Positions 53,268 through 60,925 of a stretch of DNA of 64,000 bases are shown one piece after another. How positions within the stretch are numbered: the first letter of the stretch is position 1; the number at the start of each line of letters is the position of its first letter. The stretch is from Microbispora oryzae (GTDB lineage Bacteria; Actinomycetota; Actinomycetes; Streptosporangiales; Streptosporangiaceae): NCBI RefSeq assembly GCF_017896165.1, contig NZ_JAFCNB010000004.1, positions 310,001 through 374,000 on the forward strand, given 5' to 3'. A model generated the notes under the pieces. That model worked only from the letters and a program-made list of their open reading frames with translations, was not told where the DNA came from and did not search any database. Both the position numbers and the translations under genes were made by a program.

Positions 53268-54074
53268 TTATGCCGGGAGCAGGGCGGCCAGGTGGCGCAG
53301 GGCGCGGGCGGTCGGGGTGTCCGGGTCGGCGGTCATGAAGACGACCTGCTGGTCGTCGTCCGGGACGGTGAGGACGTCGCAGTTGATGCGGAGCGGGCCG
53401 AGTTCGGGGTGCGTCATGGTCTTCGTGCGGTGGCCGGGGGCGCGTACCGGATTGGTGGCCCAGATCTGGTTGAACTCGGCGCTGCCCGCCCTGAGTTCGG
53501 CCAGCAGGGCGGCGAGGGCGCTGTCACGGGGGTAGCGGTCGGCGGCGGCCCGCAGTCGTGCCACCGCGAACTCGCCGAACTCCTCGTGGCCCGTGGTCAG
53601 CACCTCCTCGCGCAGCAGGAAGCGCCGCCTGGCCAGGTTGGGCCGGTCACGGAGGTCGCCGAGCAGCGCTTCCGCGAGCGGGTTCCAGGCGATCACGTCG
53701 TAGGTGGCCGCGGTGACGACGACTCCGGTCTGCGGCAGACGGTGCAGCAGGTCGGCCACGTACGGACGGACCGTGCGCGGTGGTACGGCGGGCGACTGCG
53801 GGGCCACGCCGGCCAGGCGGAAGAGGTGTGTCCGCTCGGCGGGCGTGAGCCGCAGCGCACCCGCCAGGGACTCCAGGATTCGCGGCGACGGGCGTGGCCC
53901 TCGGGCCTGCTCCAGCCGTACGTAATAGTCCACCGACATTCCGGCCAGGTCGGCGACCTCCTCGCGGCGCAGGCCCGGCGTGCGGCGGCCGGGTCCTGCG
54001 GGCAGGCCGACGCCGTCCGGGCGCAGCCCCTCCCGCCGGTCGCGCAGGAAACGGGCCAGTTCGCCTCTTCCCAT
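53268..54074 (-). CDS. XRE regulator with MmyB-like ligand domain
   Basis: A 268-residue protein started at MGRGELARFLRDRREGLRPD. HTH: GRRTPGLRREEVADLAGMSVDYYVRLEQARGPRPSPRILESLAGAL (residues about 30-78); the C-terminal MmyB/PAS-like domain has YDVIAWNPLAEALLGD, FAVARLRAAADRYPRDSALAALLAEL and DVLTVPDDDQQVVFMTADPDTPTARALRHL. These regulators usually control the divergently placed dehydrogenase or SDR, here 65 bases away. Often bind fatty-acid-like ligands; none is known for this one. Confidence 0.92.
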   Translation of the reverse strand: MGRGELARFLRDRREGLRPDGVGLPAGPGRRTPGLRREEVADLAGMSVDYYVRLEQARGPRPSPRILESLAGALRLTPAERTHLFRLAGVAPQSPAVPPRTVRPYVADLLHRLPQTGVVVTAATYDVIAWNPLAEALLGDLRDRPNLARRRFLLREEVLTTGHEEFGEFAVARLRAAADRYPRDSALAALLAELRAGSAEFNQIWATNPVRAPGHRTKTMTHPELGPLRINCDVLTVPDDDQQVVFMTADPDTPTARALRHLAALLPA

Positions 54075-54139
54075 CTTGTACCTCCCTGGTATCGATTGTG
54101 CCTGGATCGCCCACCCCACCCGCAGACACCCTCGATGGC

Positions 54140-54847
54140 ATGGACAACTCGATCGCGCTGGTCACCGGCGCAAACAAGGGCATCGGCAAGGAGATCGCAC
54201 GCCTGCTCGCGGGCGCGGGTCTCACCGTTTACGTCGGCTCGCGCGACGCCGCGCGCGGAGAGCGCGCCGTGGAGGAGATCGGCGGCGACGCCCGCCCGCT
54301 CGTCCTCGACGTGACGGATTCCGCGAGCATCGCCGACGCCGCGAGCCAGGTGGGCACGCTAGACATTCTGGTCAACAACGCCGGAATCTCCGGCGATGAC
54401 CGGACACCCGACCTGGAGGAGATCGCCACTTTCCGTCGCATATACGAGACCAATGTCTTCGGAGTCGTCGCGGTGACCAACGCCTTCCTGCCGGCGCTGC
54501 GCCGCTCCGCGCGCCCCCGGATCGTGAACGTCTCCTCCGGTACGGGATCGCTGGCCTGGGCCACCGGACCGCGGTTCCCGCACCAGGGCGCCTACGCCGC
54601 CTACCGGTCGTCCAAGTCCGCGCTGAACGCGCTGACCGTGTTCTACGCCCATGCCCTGGCCGGCGACGGCGTCAAGGTGAACGCGCTGGCCCCCGGCCTG
54701 CGCCGAACCGACCTCAATGCCACCGCCGCGGCGGCGGGCGGCGATCCGGCCGAGGCCGCGGCGGGTGCGGTACGGCTGGCGCTGCTGGCCGACGACGGGC
54801 CCTCCGGGGAGTTCGTCTCCTGGGACGGTACGCCGGTCCCGTGGTGA
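54140..54847 (+). CDS. SDR family oxidoreductase
   Basis: A 235-residue classical SDR: LVTGANKGIGKEIARLLAGAGLTVYVGSRD (NADP-type, residues about 6-36), DILVNNAGISGDDRTP, NVSSGTGSLAW with Ser, YAAYRSSKSALNALT with Tyr and Lys, and NALAPGLRRTDLN. Similar to carbonyl reductases. Divergent from the XRE/MmyB regulator and probably its target. ATG 54140; an overlapping ATG at 54135 is out of frame. Confidence 0.92.
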   Translation: MDNSIALVTGANKGIGKEIARLLAGAGLTVYVGSRDAARGERAVEEIGGDARPLVLDVTDSASIADAASQVGTLDILVNNAGISGDDRTPDLEEIATFRRIYETNVFGVVAVTNAFLPALRRSARPRIVNVSSGTGSLAWATGPRFPHQGAYAAYRSSKSALNALTVFYAHALAGDGVKVNALAPGLRRTDLNATAAAAGGDPAEAAAGAVRLALLADDGPSGEFVSWDGTPVPW

Positions 54848-54882
54848 CGCTTCCTCACCGGCTCCTTATATGCAAGGATCTA

Positions 54883-54890
54883 TAGTACTA
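54883..54890. promoter_or_regulatory. YtrA-like GntR operator core
   Basis: TAGTACTA, a perfect palindrome inside CTATAGTACTAG, in an AT-rich stretch 25 bases before the GntR GTG. Half-site words TAGTAC/GTACTA are known for YtrA-type GntR regulators. Confidence 0.6.
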
Positions 54891-54914
54891 GGACATTAGA
54901 TATATGGAGTAACG

Positions 54915-55307
54915 GTGATCGAGTTCTACCTGGATGCCAAGTCCGGCCTCTCGCCGTACCAGCAGCTGGTCCAGCAGGTACGGCACGCGCTGCGGCTCGG
55001 CCTGCTGCGCGAGGGCGACCAGCTGCCGACCGTCAAGGAGGTCGTGGCGCACTTGGCGATCAACGCCAACACCGTCCTGAAGGCCTACCGGGAACTCGAG
55101 CACGAGGCTCTCGTCGCCGCCCGGCCGGGGGTGGGCACGTTCGTGACGGCGACCCTCACCGACACCTCGCTGGCCGCGCACGGCCCGCTGCGGCTCGACC
55201 TGCGGCGCTGGCTGGCCAAGGCCCGCAGGGCGGGCCTCGACGACGAGAGCATCGAGGCCCTTTTCATGACCACCTTTCGGAGCGTCGCTCAGGAGGACAT
55301 AGCGTGA
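54915..55307 (+). CDS. GntR family regulator, YtrA subfamily
   Basis: A 130-residue short GntR: IEFYLDAKSGLSPYQQLVQQVRHALRLGLLREGDQLPTVKEVVAHLAINANTVLKAYRELEHEALVAARPGVGTFV (residues about 2-77) plus one C-terminal helix pair, the YtrA layout that regulates adjacent ABC transporter genes. GTG at 54915 has GGAG at 5-nt spacing. Stop overlaps the ATPase start as GTGA. Likely represses its own operon until a cell-envelope signal arrives, as in other YtrA systems. Confidence 0.93.
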   Translation: MIEFYLDAKSGLSPYQQLVQQVRHALRLGLLREGDQLPTVKEVVAHLAINANTVLKAYRELEHEALVAARPGVGTFVTATLTDTSLAAHGPLRLDLRRWLAKARRAGLDDESIEALFMTTFRSVAQEDIA

Positions 55308-56194
55308 CCTTCGTCCTGGAAGCCCGGGCGCTGGGCAAGAAGTACGGCAAACGCTGGGCGTTGCGCGAGTGCACCATCGAGATCCCGGCGGGCCACGTCG
55401 TCGGGTTGGTGGGGCCCAACGGCGCGGGGAAGACCACGCTGCTGAAGCTGGCCGGCGGCCAGCTCGAACCGACCACGGGTGGTGTCACCGTGCTCGGCGG
55501 CAGGCCGGGGAGCACGCCCGCGCAACTGGCCAGGGTCGGGTTCGTCGCCCAGGACACCCCTGTCTACGCGGGCCTGACCGTCGCCGAACACCTGCGCTTG
55601 AGCGCCCGGCTCAACCCCCACTGGGACGACGGCATGGCGCGGGAGCGGATCGCGCGGCTCGGTCTCGTCCCCGCGCATCGGGCGGGCAGGTTGTCCGGCG
55701 GCGAGCGGGCCCAGCTCGCCCTCACTCTGGGCCTGTGCAAGCGGCCGGAGCTGCTGATCCTGGACGAGCCCGTGGCCTCGCTCGATCCGCTCGCGCGCCG
55801 CGAGTTCCTGCAGGGGCTGATGGAGGCCACGGTCGAGCACAGGCTGAGCGTGGTGCTCTCCTCTCACCTGGTCTCCGACCTGGAGAGGGTCTGCGACTAC
55901 CTGATCGTGCTGGTGGACTCCCGCGTGCAGCTGGCCGGGGAGGTCGATCGGTTGCTCGCCACGCATCACCGGCTCACCGATCCGCGGCGCGATCCCGATC
56001 GGCTCCCCGCCGACCAGCATGTGGTGTCCGCGTCGCACACCGACCGGCAGAGCACGTACGTGGTCCGCACCGAGGCCCCGATTCACGACCCCGCCTGGAC
56101 GGTCACCCCGCTCGGTCTGGAAGACCTCGTCCTGGCCTACATGGACAGGCGCCCCGCCGAGCGCCGGCGCGTCGCCTTGGAGGTGCAGCGATGA
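55304..56194 (+). CDS. ABC transporter ATP-binding protein
   Basis: A 296-residue ATPase: Walker A GLVGPNGAGKTTLLKL, Q-loop FVAQDTPVY, signature LSGGERAQLALT, Walker B LLILDEPVASLD and H-loop SSHLVSDLERVCDYL; the C-terminal about 80 residues (TYVVRTEAPIHDPAWTVTPLGLEDLVLAYMDR) form the extension seen in YtrB/BcrA-type exporters. Coupled to both neighbours by 4-nt overlaps (GTGA, ATGA). Confidence 0.94.
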   Translation: MTFVLEARALGKKYGKRWALRECTIEIPAGHVVGLVGPNGAGKTTLLKLAGGQLEPTTGGVTVLGGRPGSTPAQLARVGFVAQDTPVYAGLTVAEHLRLSARLNPHWDDGMARERIARLGLVPAHRAGRLSGGERAQLALTLGLCKRPELLILDEPVASLDPLARREFLQGLMEATVEHRLSVVLSSHLVSDLERVCDYLIVLVDSRVQLAGEVDRLLATHHRLTDPRRDPDRLPADQHVVSASHTDRQSTYVVRTEAPIHDPAWTVTPLGLEDLVLAYMDRRPAERRRVALEVQR

Positions 56195-57270
56195 TGTGGC
56201 TGACCTGGCGCCAGTTCCGCGGCTCGGCCGTGATGATGGGCGCCGTACTCCTCATTCTCACCGCCGTACTGGCCCTGACCGGCCCGGATCTGGCCGCCCG
56301 CTACGCCGCCGGGATCGCCGAGTGTGTGCCGGGCAACACCTGTGCCGACTTCTTCGACCGGTTCTTCGACGATTACCAGGCGCCCTTCGTGGCCGTGACC
56401 CTTGCCGTGCTGGTGCTGCCGGCTCTGATCGGGCTCTTCTGGGGAGCGCCGCTGATCACCCGTGAGCTGGAGGCGGGCACGCACCTGCTGGTGTGGAACC
56501 AGAGCATCACCCGGGGTCGATGGCTCACGGTGAAGCTCGGTCTCATCGGCCTGGCGGCCATGGTCGCCGCCGGGTTGTGCGGCCTGGTGGTGACATGGTG
56601 GTCCGGGCCTTTGGACAAGTCGGCCGCTCCGGAGCTGGCGCAGATGTCGCCCCTGGTGTTCAGCGCCCGTGGGATCGCGCCGATCGGGTACGCGGCCTTC
56701 GCCTTCGCGCTGGGGGTGACCGTGGGCATGCTGGTGCGCCGCACTCTGCCCGCCATGGCCCTCACGGTGGCTGTCTTCGCGGCGATCCAGATCGCCATGC
56801 CGCTGGCGGTCCGTCCGCACCTGTTGCCGCCGGTCACCGGGAGCTTCGAGCTCGGCTCGGTGAATGTGGACGGCCTGCAAATCCTGCCGCAGGGAGGCGG
56901 GCCGCTGGAGCTGTTCGTCCGGACGACGGCCGTCCCGGGCCACGCGGGTGCCTGGGTCCTGTCCAGCGAACTTGTCGATCCATCCGGACGCACGCTCGCC
57001 GGCAGCGGTGCCAAGCGGGGGCCGTCGTCGACGATCGCGGGGTCCATCCCGGTGTCCACGACGTCGGGTCCGTGCGCGCGCACGGGGGGACCGCCGAGCA
57101 TGGACGCGTGCATGGCCGAGGTCAACCGGCTCGGCTACCGGCAGCGGGCCACCTACCAGCCACTTGAGCGCTTCTGGCTCTTCCAGTGGATCGAGACCGG
57201 GATTTACGCGCTCCTCACTCTGGGCCTGACCGGGTTGTCCTTCTGGTGGATCCGGAGACGCCTGTGTTGA
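56191..57270 (+). CDS. ABC transporter permease with large extracellular loop
   Basis: A 359-residue membrane protein with about six TM segments (for example GSAVMMGAVLLILTAVLALTG, VAVTLAVLVLPALIGLFWG, LGLIGLAAMVAAGLCGLVVTWW, and a final IYALLTLGLTGLSFWW). Between the fifth and last TM, residues about 215-325, lies a long hydrophilic stretch with two Cys (GPCARTGG, MDACMAE) that is probably outside the cell. RELEAGTHLLVWNQSITRGRWLTVKL is the coupling motif of this exporter group. ATGA overlap with the ATPase; next gene begins 5 bases after its stop. Confidence 0.92.
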   Translation: MMWLTWRQFRGSAVMMGAVLLILTAVLALTGPDLAARYAAGIAECVPGNTCADFFDRFFDDYQAPFVAVTLAVLVLPALIGLFWGAPLITRELEAGTHLLVWNQSITRGRWLTVKLGLIGLAAMVAAGLCGLVVTWWSGPLDKSAAPELAQMSPLVFSARGIAPIGYAAFAFALGVTVGMLVRRTLPAMALTVAVFAAIQIAMPLAVRPHLLPPVTGSFELGSVNVDGLQILPQGGGPLELFVRTTAVPGHAGAWVLSSELVDPSGRTLAGSGAKRGPSSTIAGSIPVSTTSGPCARTGGPPSMDACMAEVNRLGYRQRATYQPLERFWLFQWIETGIYALLTLGLTGLSFWWIRRRLC

Positions 57271-57275
57271 CCGTC

Positions 57276-58685
57276 ATGAGGACGGCGGCCGCCGGGCTCG
57301 CCGTCCTCCTGGCGGCGGGCTGCGCCGCGCCGGCGCCGCCGCGCAGCCAAGCGAGCGCGGCGGCCGGTACGGCCTGCGCGCGGGCCCAGGCGCCGCCGGA
57401 GGCGGAGACCGCCACCACGATCGACGTCATCGGGCAGGCGTACTTCTGCATCCTCGGCGACTACTACAGCGGCGCCACGCTGGACGCCCGCTCGCTGCTG
57501 ACCGCCGGTTTCGCCGCCCTGACGCGGGAGATCAACCGACATGGACGCGAGGTGCCCGAGGCGATCATGCCCGCGCTGACCGGCGACCGGAAGGCCGACT
57601 GGGCCGCTTTCGCGAGCGCCTACCGGAAGATCACCGACCGGGTCCCCGATCTGCGTGACCGGCTGGCCGTCGTCACCCTTGAGGCCATCGTGGCCGCCCT
57701 CGGGGACGACCACGCCCGCTGGACGCACGACCTCAAGCGTCCGCTCGACTATTACGACGGTGACGACTACGGCCTGGGGCTGGAGACGAACGTCACCGGT
57801 TCGCAGATGGACGGCGATTCCGGCGTCGCACTCGCCCCGCTGTTCGTCACCGCCGTGCTGGGCGGTGCGGCGCGGGCCGCCGGGCTGCGGCCGGGCGACA
57901 TCGTCGAGGCGGTCAACGGGTCGGCGCCGTTCGTCGACGGCGAGGCCACCCCCGCGATCGGCGCCCTGTATCCGCGGTATCCGGACGCGCGCCCGGTCGA
58001 GGTGCGGCTGCTGCGGGAGAGCACCGGCCGCCGCTGGAGCGTGACGCTGAAGCCCGCGCTCTACCCGCGGGATCTGGCCGCCCTGCAGGTGGTGCGGTCG
58101 AAGCTGCTGGACGACGACGTCGCCTATGTGCGGATGACCGGATTCTCGCCGGACTCGGCGAACCGGGTCCTGCGGGCGATCTCGCGGCTGCGGAGCGGCC
58201 GGACGCTGTCCGGCGTGGTGCTGGACCTGCGGGGCAACGGCGGCGGGAGCCCAACGGAGGCGAACCGGCTGCTGGGCGCGTTCGTCCACGGCAAGGTCAC
58301 CGCCTATCAGTGCACGGCGGGCGGAGCGTGTGAGGCCGGGCGGACCGATGACACGGTCGAACTGCTCGGCCTGCCGCTGGTGGTGCTCACCGACCGCGGC
58401 TGTGCCTCGGCCTGCGAGCACTTCAGTTCCGCGGTCAAGGACCTGCACCTCGGCCGGCTGGTCGGCACGAGAACCGCCGGGGCGATCTCCGGCCCGGCGC
58501 AGGCGTACCTGCTCGGCAACAACACCGTGCTGGTCTTTCCCGCCAGGCATCATCTCGGGCCGAATCGCGAGGTGATCGACCGGATCGGCGTGCCGCCCGA
58601 CTATCACGTTGCGCCGACCCCCAAGGACGCGGCGGCCGGGCGCGACCCCGCACTGGCCAGGGCCCTGACCCTGCTGCGCGAATGA
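57276..58685 (+). CDS. Lipoprotein S41-family (C-terminal processing-like) peptidase
   Basis: A 469-residue lipoprotein: MRTAAAGLAVLLAAGC with lipobox LAAGC (Cys16). Then an N-terminal helical region, a PDZ-like segment LETNVTGSQMDGD...ARAAGLRPGDIVEAVNGSAPF (residues about 170-230), and the S41 core: VAYVRMTGFSPDSANRVLRAI, LDLRGNGGGSPTEANRLLGAF and DRGCASACEHFSSAVKDLHLGRLVGTRTAG with the catalytic Ser. It probably acts at the outer face of the membrane next to the exporter. TTG at 57267 would overlap the permease stop, but ATG 57276 gives the clean signal peptide. Confidence 0.9.
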   Translation: MRTAAAGLAVLLAAGCAAPAPPRSQASAAAGTACARAQAPPEAETATTIDVIGQAYFCILGDYYSGATLDARSLLTAGFAALTREINRHGREVPEAIMPALTGDRKADWAAFASAYRKITDRVPDLRDRLAVVTLEAIVAALGDDHARWTHDLKRPLDYYDGDDYGLGLETNVTGSQMDGDSGVALAPLFVTAVLGGAARAAGLRPGDIVEAVNGSAPFVDGEATPAIGALYPRYPDARPVEVRLLRESTGRRWSVTLKPALYPRDLAALQVVRSKLLDDDVAYVRMTGFSPDSANRVLRAISRLRSGRTLSGVVLDLRGNGGGSPTEANRLLGAFVHGKVTAYQCTAGGACEAGRTDDTVELLGLPLVVLTDRGCASACEHFSSAVKDLHLGRLVGTRTAGAISGPAQAYLLGNNTVLVFPARHHLGPNREVIDRIGVPPDYHVAPTPKDAAAGRDPALARALTLLRE

Positions 58686-59878
58686 GGATGGACCTTTCCA
58701 TGAGAGACCCCCTGAAACAGCCCATGAGACCGATCGTGGCCGCCGCGGCGGCACTGGCCGCCCTCGCCGCGTCCGCCTGCTCGGCCCCTGCTCCGCCCAG
58801 AGCCGCCGCCGCGTCTACGGCGCCGGCCGGGCCCGCCACGCTGCCCGCGCCCACCGGCGGCGGGGCGGTCGGCACCACCGCCCTGTACCTGAAGGACACC
58901 TCGCGCCCCGATCCCTGGAACCTCGACGTTCAGGCCAGGGAGCTCAAGGTCACCCTGTGGTATCCGGCCGAGCGGCGCGACGGGCGGCGGGCGCCGTACA
59001 TGACGCCCAAGGAGTCGGAGCTCACCCTGAAGGGCCTGGGCGTCACGGGCGCGCCGTACGACATGCTGAGCAGGACCCGCACGAACGCCGTCAAGGACGC
59101 CGAACCGGTGGGGCAGGGGCTTCCTCTGGTGGTGCTGTCTCCGGGTTTCACCGAGCCGGTGAGCACGCTCACGTCGCTGGCGGAGGATCTGGCCAGCCGG
59201 GGATACGTGGTGGCCGGGATCGATCACACCTATGAGAACTACGCCACGACCCTGTCCGACGGGCGGGTCGCCGAATGCCTCGCGTGTGACAGCGACACCG
59301 ATCCGGGGTTCGGTGCGGGAGTGGTCAAGAGCCGGGCGGCCGACGTGTCCTTCGTGCTCGACCGGCTGACGTCGGAGTGGGACGGCGCCGATCTCATCGA
59401 CCGAGGCAGGATCGCGATGGTGGGCCAGTCGATCGGCGGGGCCGCCGCCCTGGCGACCATGGTCGAGGACTCGCGGGTACGCGCCGGGATCGACCTGGAC
59501 GGCACCACGTACGCCCGGATCCCGAAGAAGGGGCTGTCCCGGCCGTTCATGTTCGTCGGTTCGCCGCAGCACGCGTCCGGCGGTCTCGACAATTCGTGGG
59601 ACCGGGACTGGCGGCTGCTGACGGGGTGGAAACGGTGGCTGGTGGTGTCGGGCGCGGAGCACCGGTCCTTCACCGACGCCCCGCTGCTGTCGGACGCGCT
59701 CGGCGTCACGTCCCCGGCCGGCGTCCTGCCGGGGGCCCGCGCCGCCGAGCTCGACCGGACCTATGTGGCGGCCTTTCTCGACCTGCAGCTGAAGGGGCGG
59801 CGGCAGCCCGTCCTGGACGGGCCGTCCGCACGCTACCCGGAGGTCAGGTTCTGCCCGGCGACCTGCGCTCAGTCCTGA
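58682..59878 (+). CDS. Lipoprotein alpha/beta-hydrolase (PAF-acetylhydrolase-like)
   Basis: A 398-residue exported hydrolase: N-terminal RPIVAAAAALAALAASAC with lipobox LAASAC, a Pro/Ala linker, then VTLWYPAERRDGRRAPYM, LPLVVLSPGFTEPVSTLTSLAEDLASRGYVVAGIDHTYEN, nucleophile IAMVGQSIGGAAALATM (Ser about 250), the acid in GIDLDGTTYA and the late His in VSGAEHRSFTD. This is the plasma PAF-acetylhydrolase/BAAT-like esterase group acting on acyl chains or polymers. ATG overlaps the S41 stop as ATGA, so it is the fifth member of the coupled operon. Confidence 0.9.
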   Translation: MRMDLSMRDPLKQPMRPIVAAAAALAALAASACSAPAPPRAAAASTAPAGPATLPAPTGGGAVGTTALYLKDTSRPDPWNLDVQARELKVTLWYPAERRDGRRAPYMTPKESELTLKGLGVTGAPYDMLSRTRTNAVKDAEPVGQGLPLVVLSPGFTEPVSTLTSLAEDLASRGYVVAGIDHTYENYATTLSDGRVAECLACDSDTDPGFGAGVVKSRAADVSFVLDRLTSEWDGADLIDRGRIAMVGQSIGGAAALATMVEDSRVRAGIDLDGTTYARIPKKGLSRPFMFVGSPQHASGGLDNSWDRDWRLLTGWKRWLVVSGAEHRSFTDAPLLSDALGVTSPAGVLPGARAAELDRTYVAAFLDLQLKGRRQPVLDGPSARYPEVRFCPATCAQS

Positions 59879-59914
59879 GACCCGGCGGCCCCTGCGCGCC
59901 GGGTCGGCCGCGCG

Positions 59915-60367
59915 TCAGCTCACCGCACGCTTCACCAGGGCGCTGATCCGCGCCTCCACCTCGGGCGTCACCTCGGTCAGGGCGAACGCGGCCGGCCACA
60001 TCGTGTCCTCGTCCAGGTTCGCCTGGTCGCTGAACCCGAGTGTCGCGTAGCGCGTCTTGAACTTCTCCGCGGGCTGGAAGTGGCAGACGATCTTGCCGTT
60101 CAGCGCGTAGGCGGGCATTCCGTACCAGAGCTTCGGCGCCAGGTCCGGGGTGACGCCGGTGATGACGGCGTGAACGCGCTCGGCCATGATCCGATCCGAG
60201 TCCCGCATCTCGGCGATCTTCGCGAGCACGTCCCGGGCCGCCTCCGCCGCCTTGTCGGCGCGCGAGCCGGGCCGCGCGGCCTTCTTGCGGTCCTTGGCGT
60301 GCTCCTTCATCGCGGCGCGCTCTTCGGCCGTGAAACCCTCGTACGTGCTGCTTTCTGTGCTGCTCAT
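59915..60367 (-). CDS. DUF1801 family protein
   Basis: A 150-residue protein: a charged N-terminal helix (YEGFTAEERAAMKEHAKDRKKAARPGSRADKAAEAARDVLAKI), then the DUF1801/YdhG-type fold MRDSDRIMAERVHAVITGVTPDLAPKLWYGMPAYALNGKIVCHFQPAEKFKTRYATLGFSDQANLD. The G-M-P-A-Y segment and the Y-A-T-L-G-F strand are characteristic. ATG at 60367 follows AAGGGAAG; a longer GTG start at 60430 overlaps the upstream VOC stop as GTGA, so the two are at least co-transcribed. Role unknown. Confidence 0.85.
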   Translation of the reverse strand: MSSTESSTYEGFTAEERAAMKEHAKDRKKAARPGSRADKAAEAARDVLAKIAEMRDSDRIMAERVHAVITGVTPDLAPKLWYGMPAYALNGKIVCHFQPAEKFKTRYATLGFSDQANLDEDTMWPAAFALTEVTPEVEARISALVKRAVS

Positions 60368-60426
60368 GGCGGAACTTCCCTTGTGTAGATCGTGATATTC
60401 GGAGTTCGCGGTTCTCGGGCCGTCGC

Positions 60427-60783
60427 TCACCGGTCCTGGATCAGCCCGAGGACGTTGCCGTCGGGGTCGGTGACGGTGGCCACCAGGCGGCCGCCACCGA
60501 CCTCGTGCGCGGCCTCCTTCACGGTGGCCCCCGCGGCGGTCACCTCGGCCAGCTTCGCCTCGATGTCATCCACGTGCCAGTAGGCCACCGGCGACGTCAT
60601 GCCCTGCGGGCCGCCGTCCGGCACCAGTCCGATGTGCTGGCCCTCGGCGTCGAAGCCGACGTAGTAAGGCGAGTCCGCCTGCGGCGGGATGCCGAGCAGG
60701 GCCGCGTACACCGCCTTGGCCTTGGCCAGGTCGGACACGGGGTGAAGCACGGTCTTGATGCCGGAAGAGCCGGTCATGGTCAC
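60427..60783 (-). CDS. VOC superfamily protein
   Basis: A 118-residue glyoxalase-fold protein: GIKTVLHPVSDLAKAKAVYAALLGIPP, PYYVGFDAEGQHIGLVPDGG, VAYWHVDDIEAKLAEVTAAGATVKEAAHEVGGGRLVATVTDPDGNVLGLIQD. The pattern is the small PhnB/3-demethylubiquinone-like actinomycete group. GTG 60783 or ATG 60777. Its stop overlaps a possible GTG start of the DUF1801 gene, giving a two-gene unit transcribed away from the LuxR/NB-ARC regulator. Confidence 0.87.
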   Translation of the reverse strand: MTMTGSSGIKTVLHPVSDLAKAKAVYAALLGIPPQADSPYYVGFDAEGQHIGLVPDGGPQGMTSPVAYWHVDDIEAKLAEVTAAGATVKEAAHEVGGGRLVATVTDPDGNVLGLIQDR

Positions 60784-60925
60784 TCCTGTAGTGGTGGGTC
60801 ACGTCGACCCGCTGTGTAGGTATGCACAGCTTTCCTCCCGGCCCGGCCGGTCCGCATCCGTGGTGACCACGGAACCGGCCACGGATCTGCGTACGGTGGC
60901 CGGTGCGGATGGGGGAACGGAGTGG

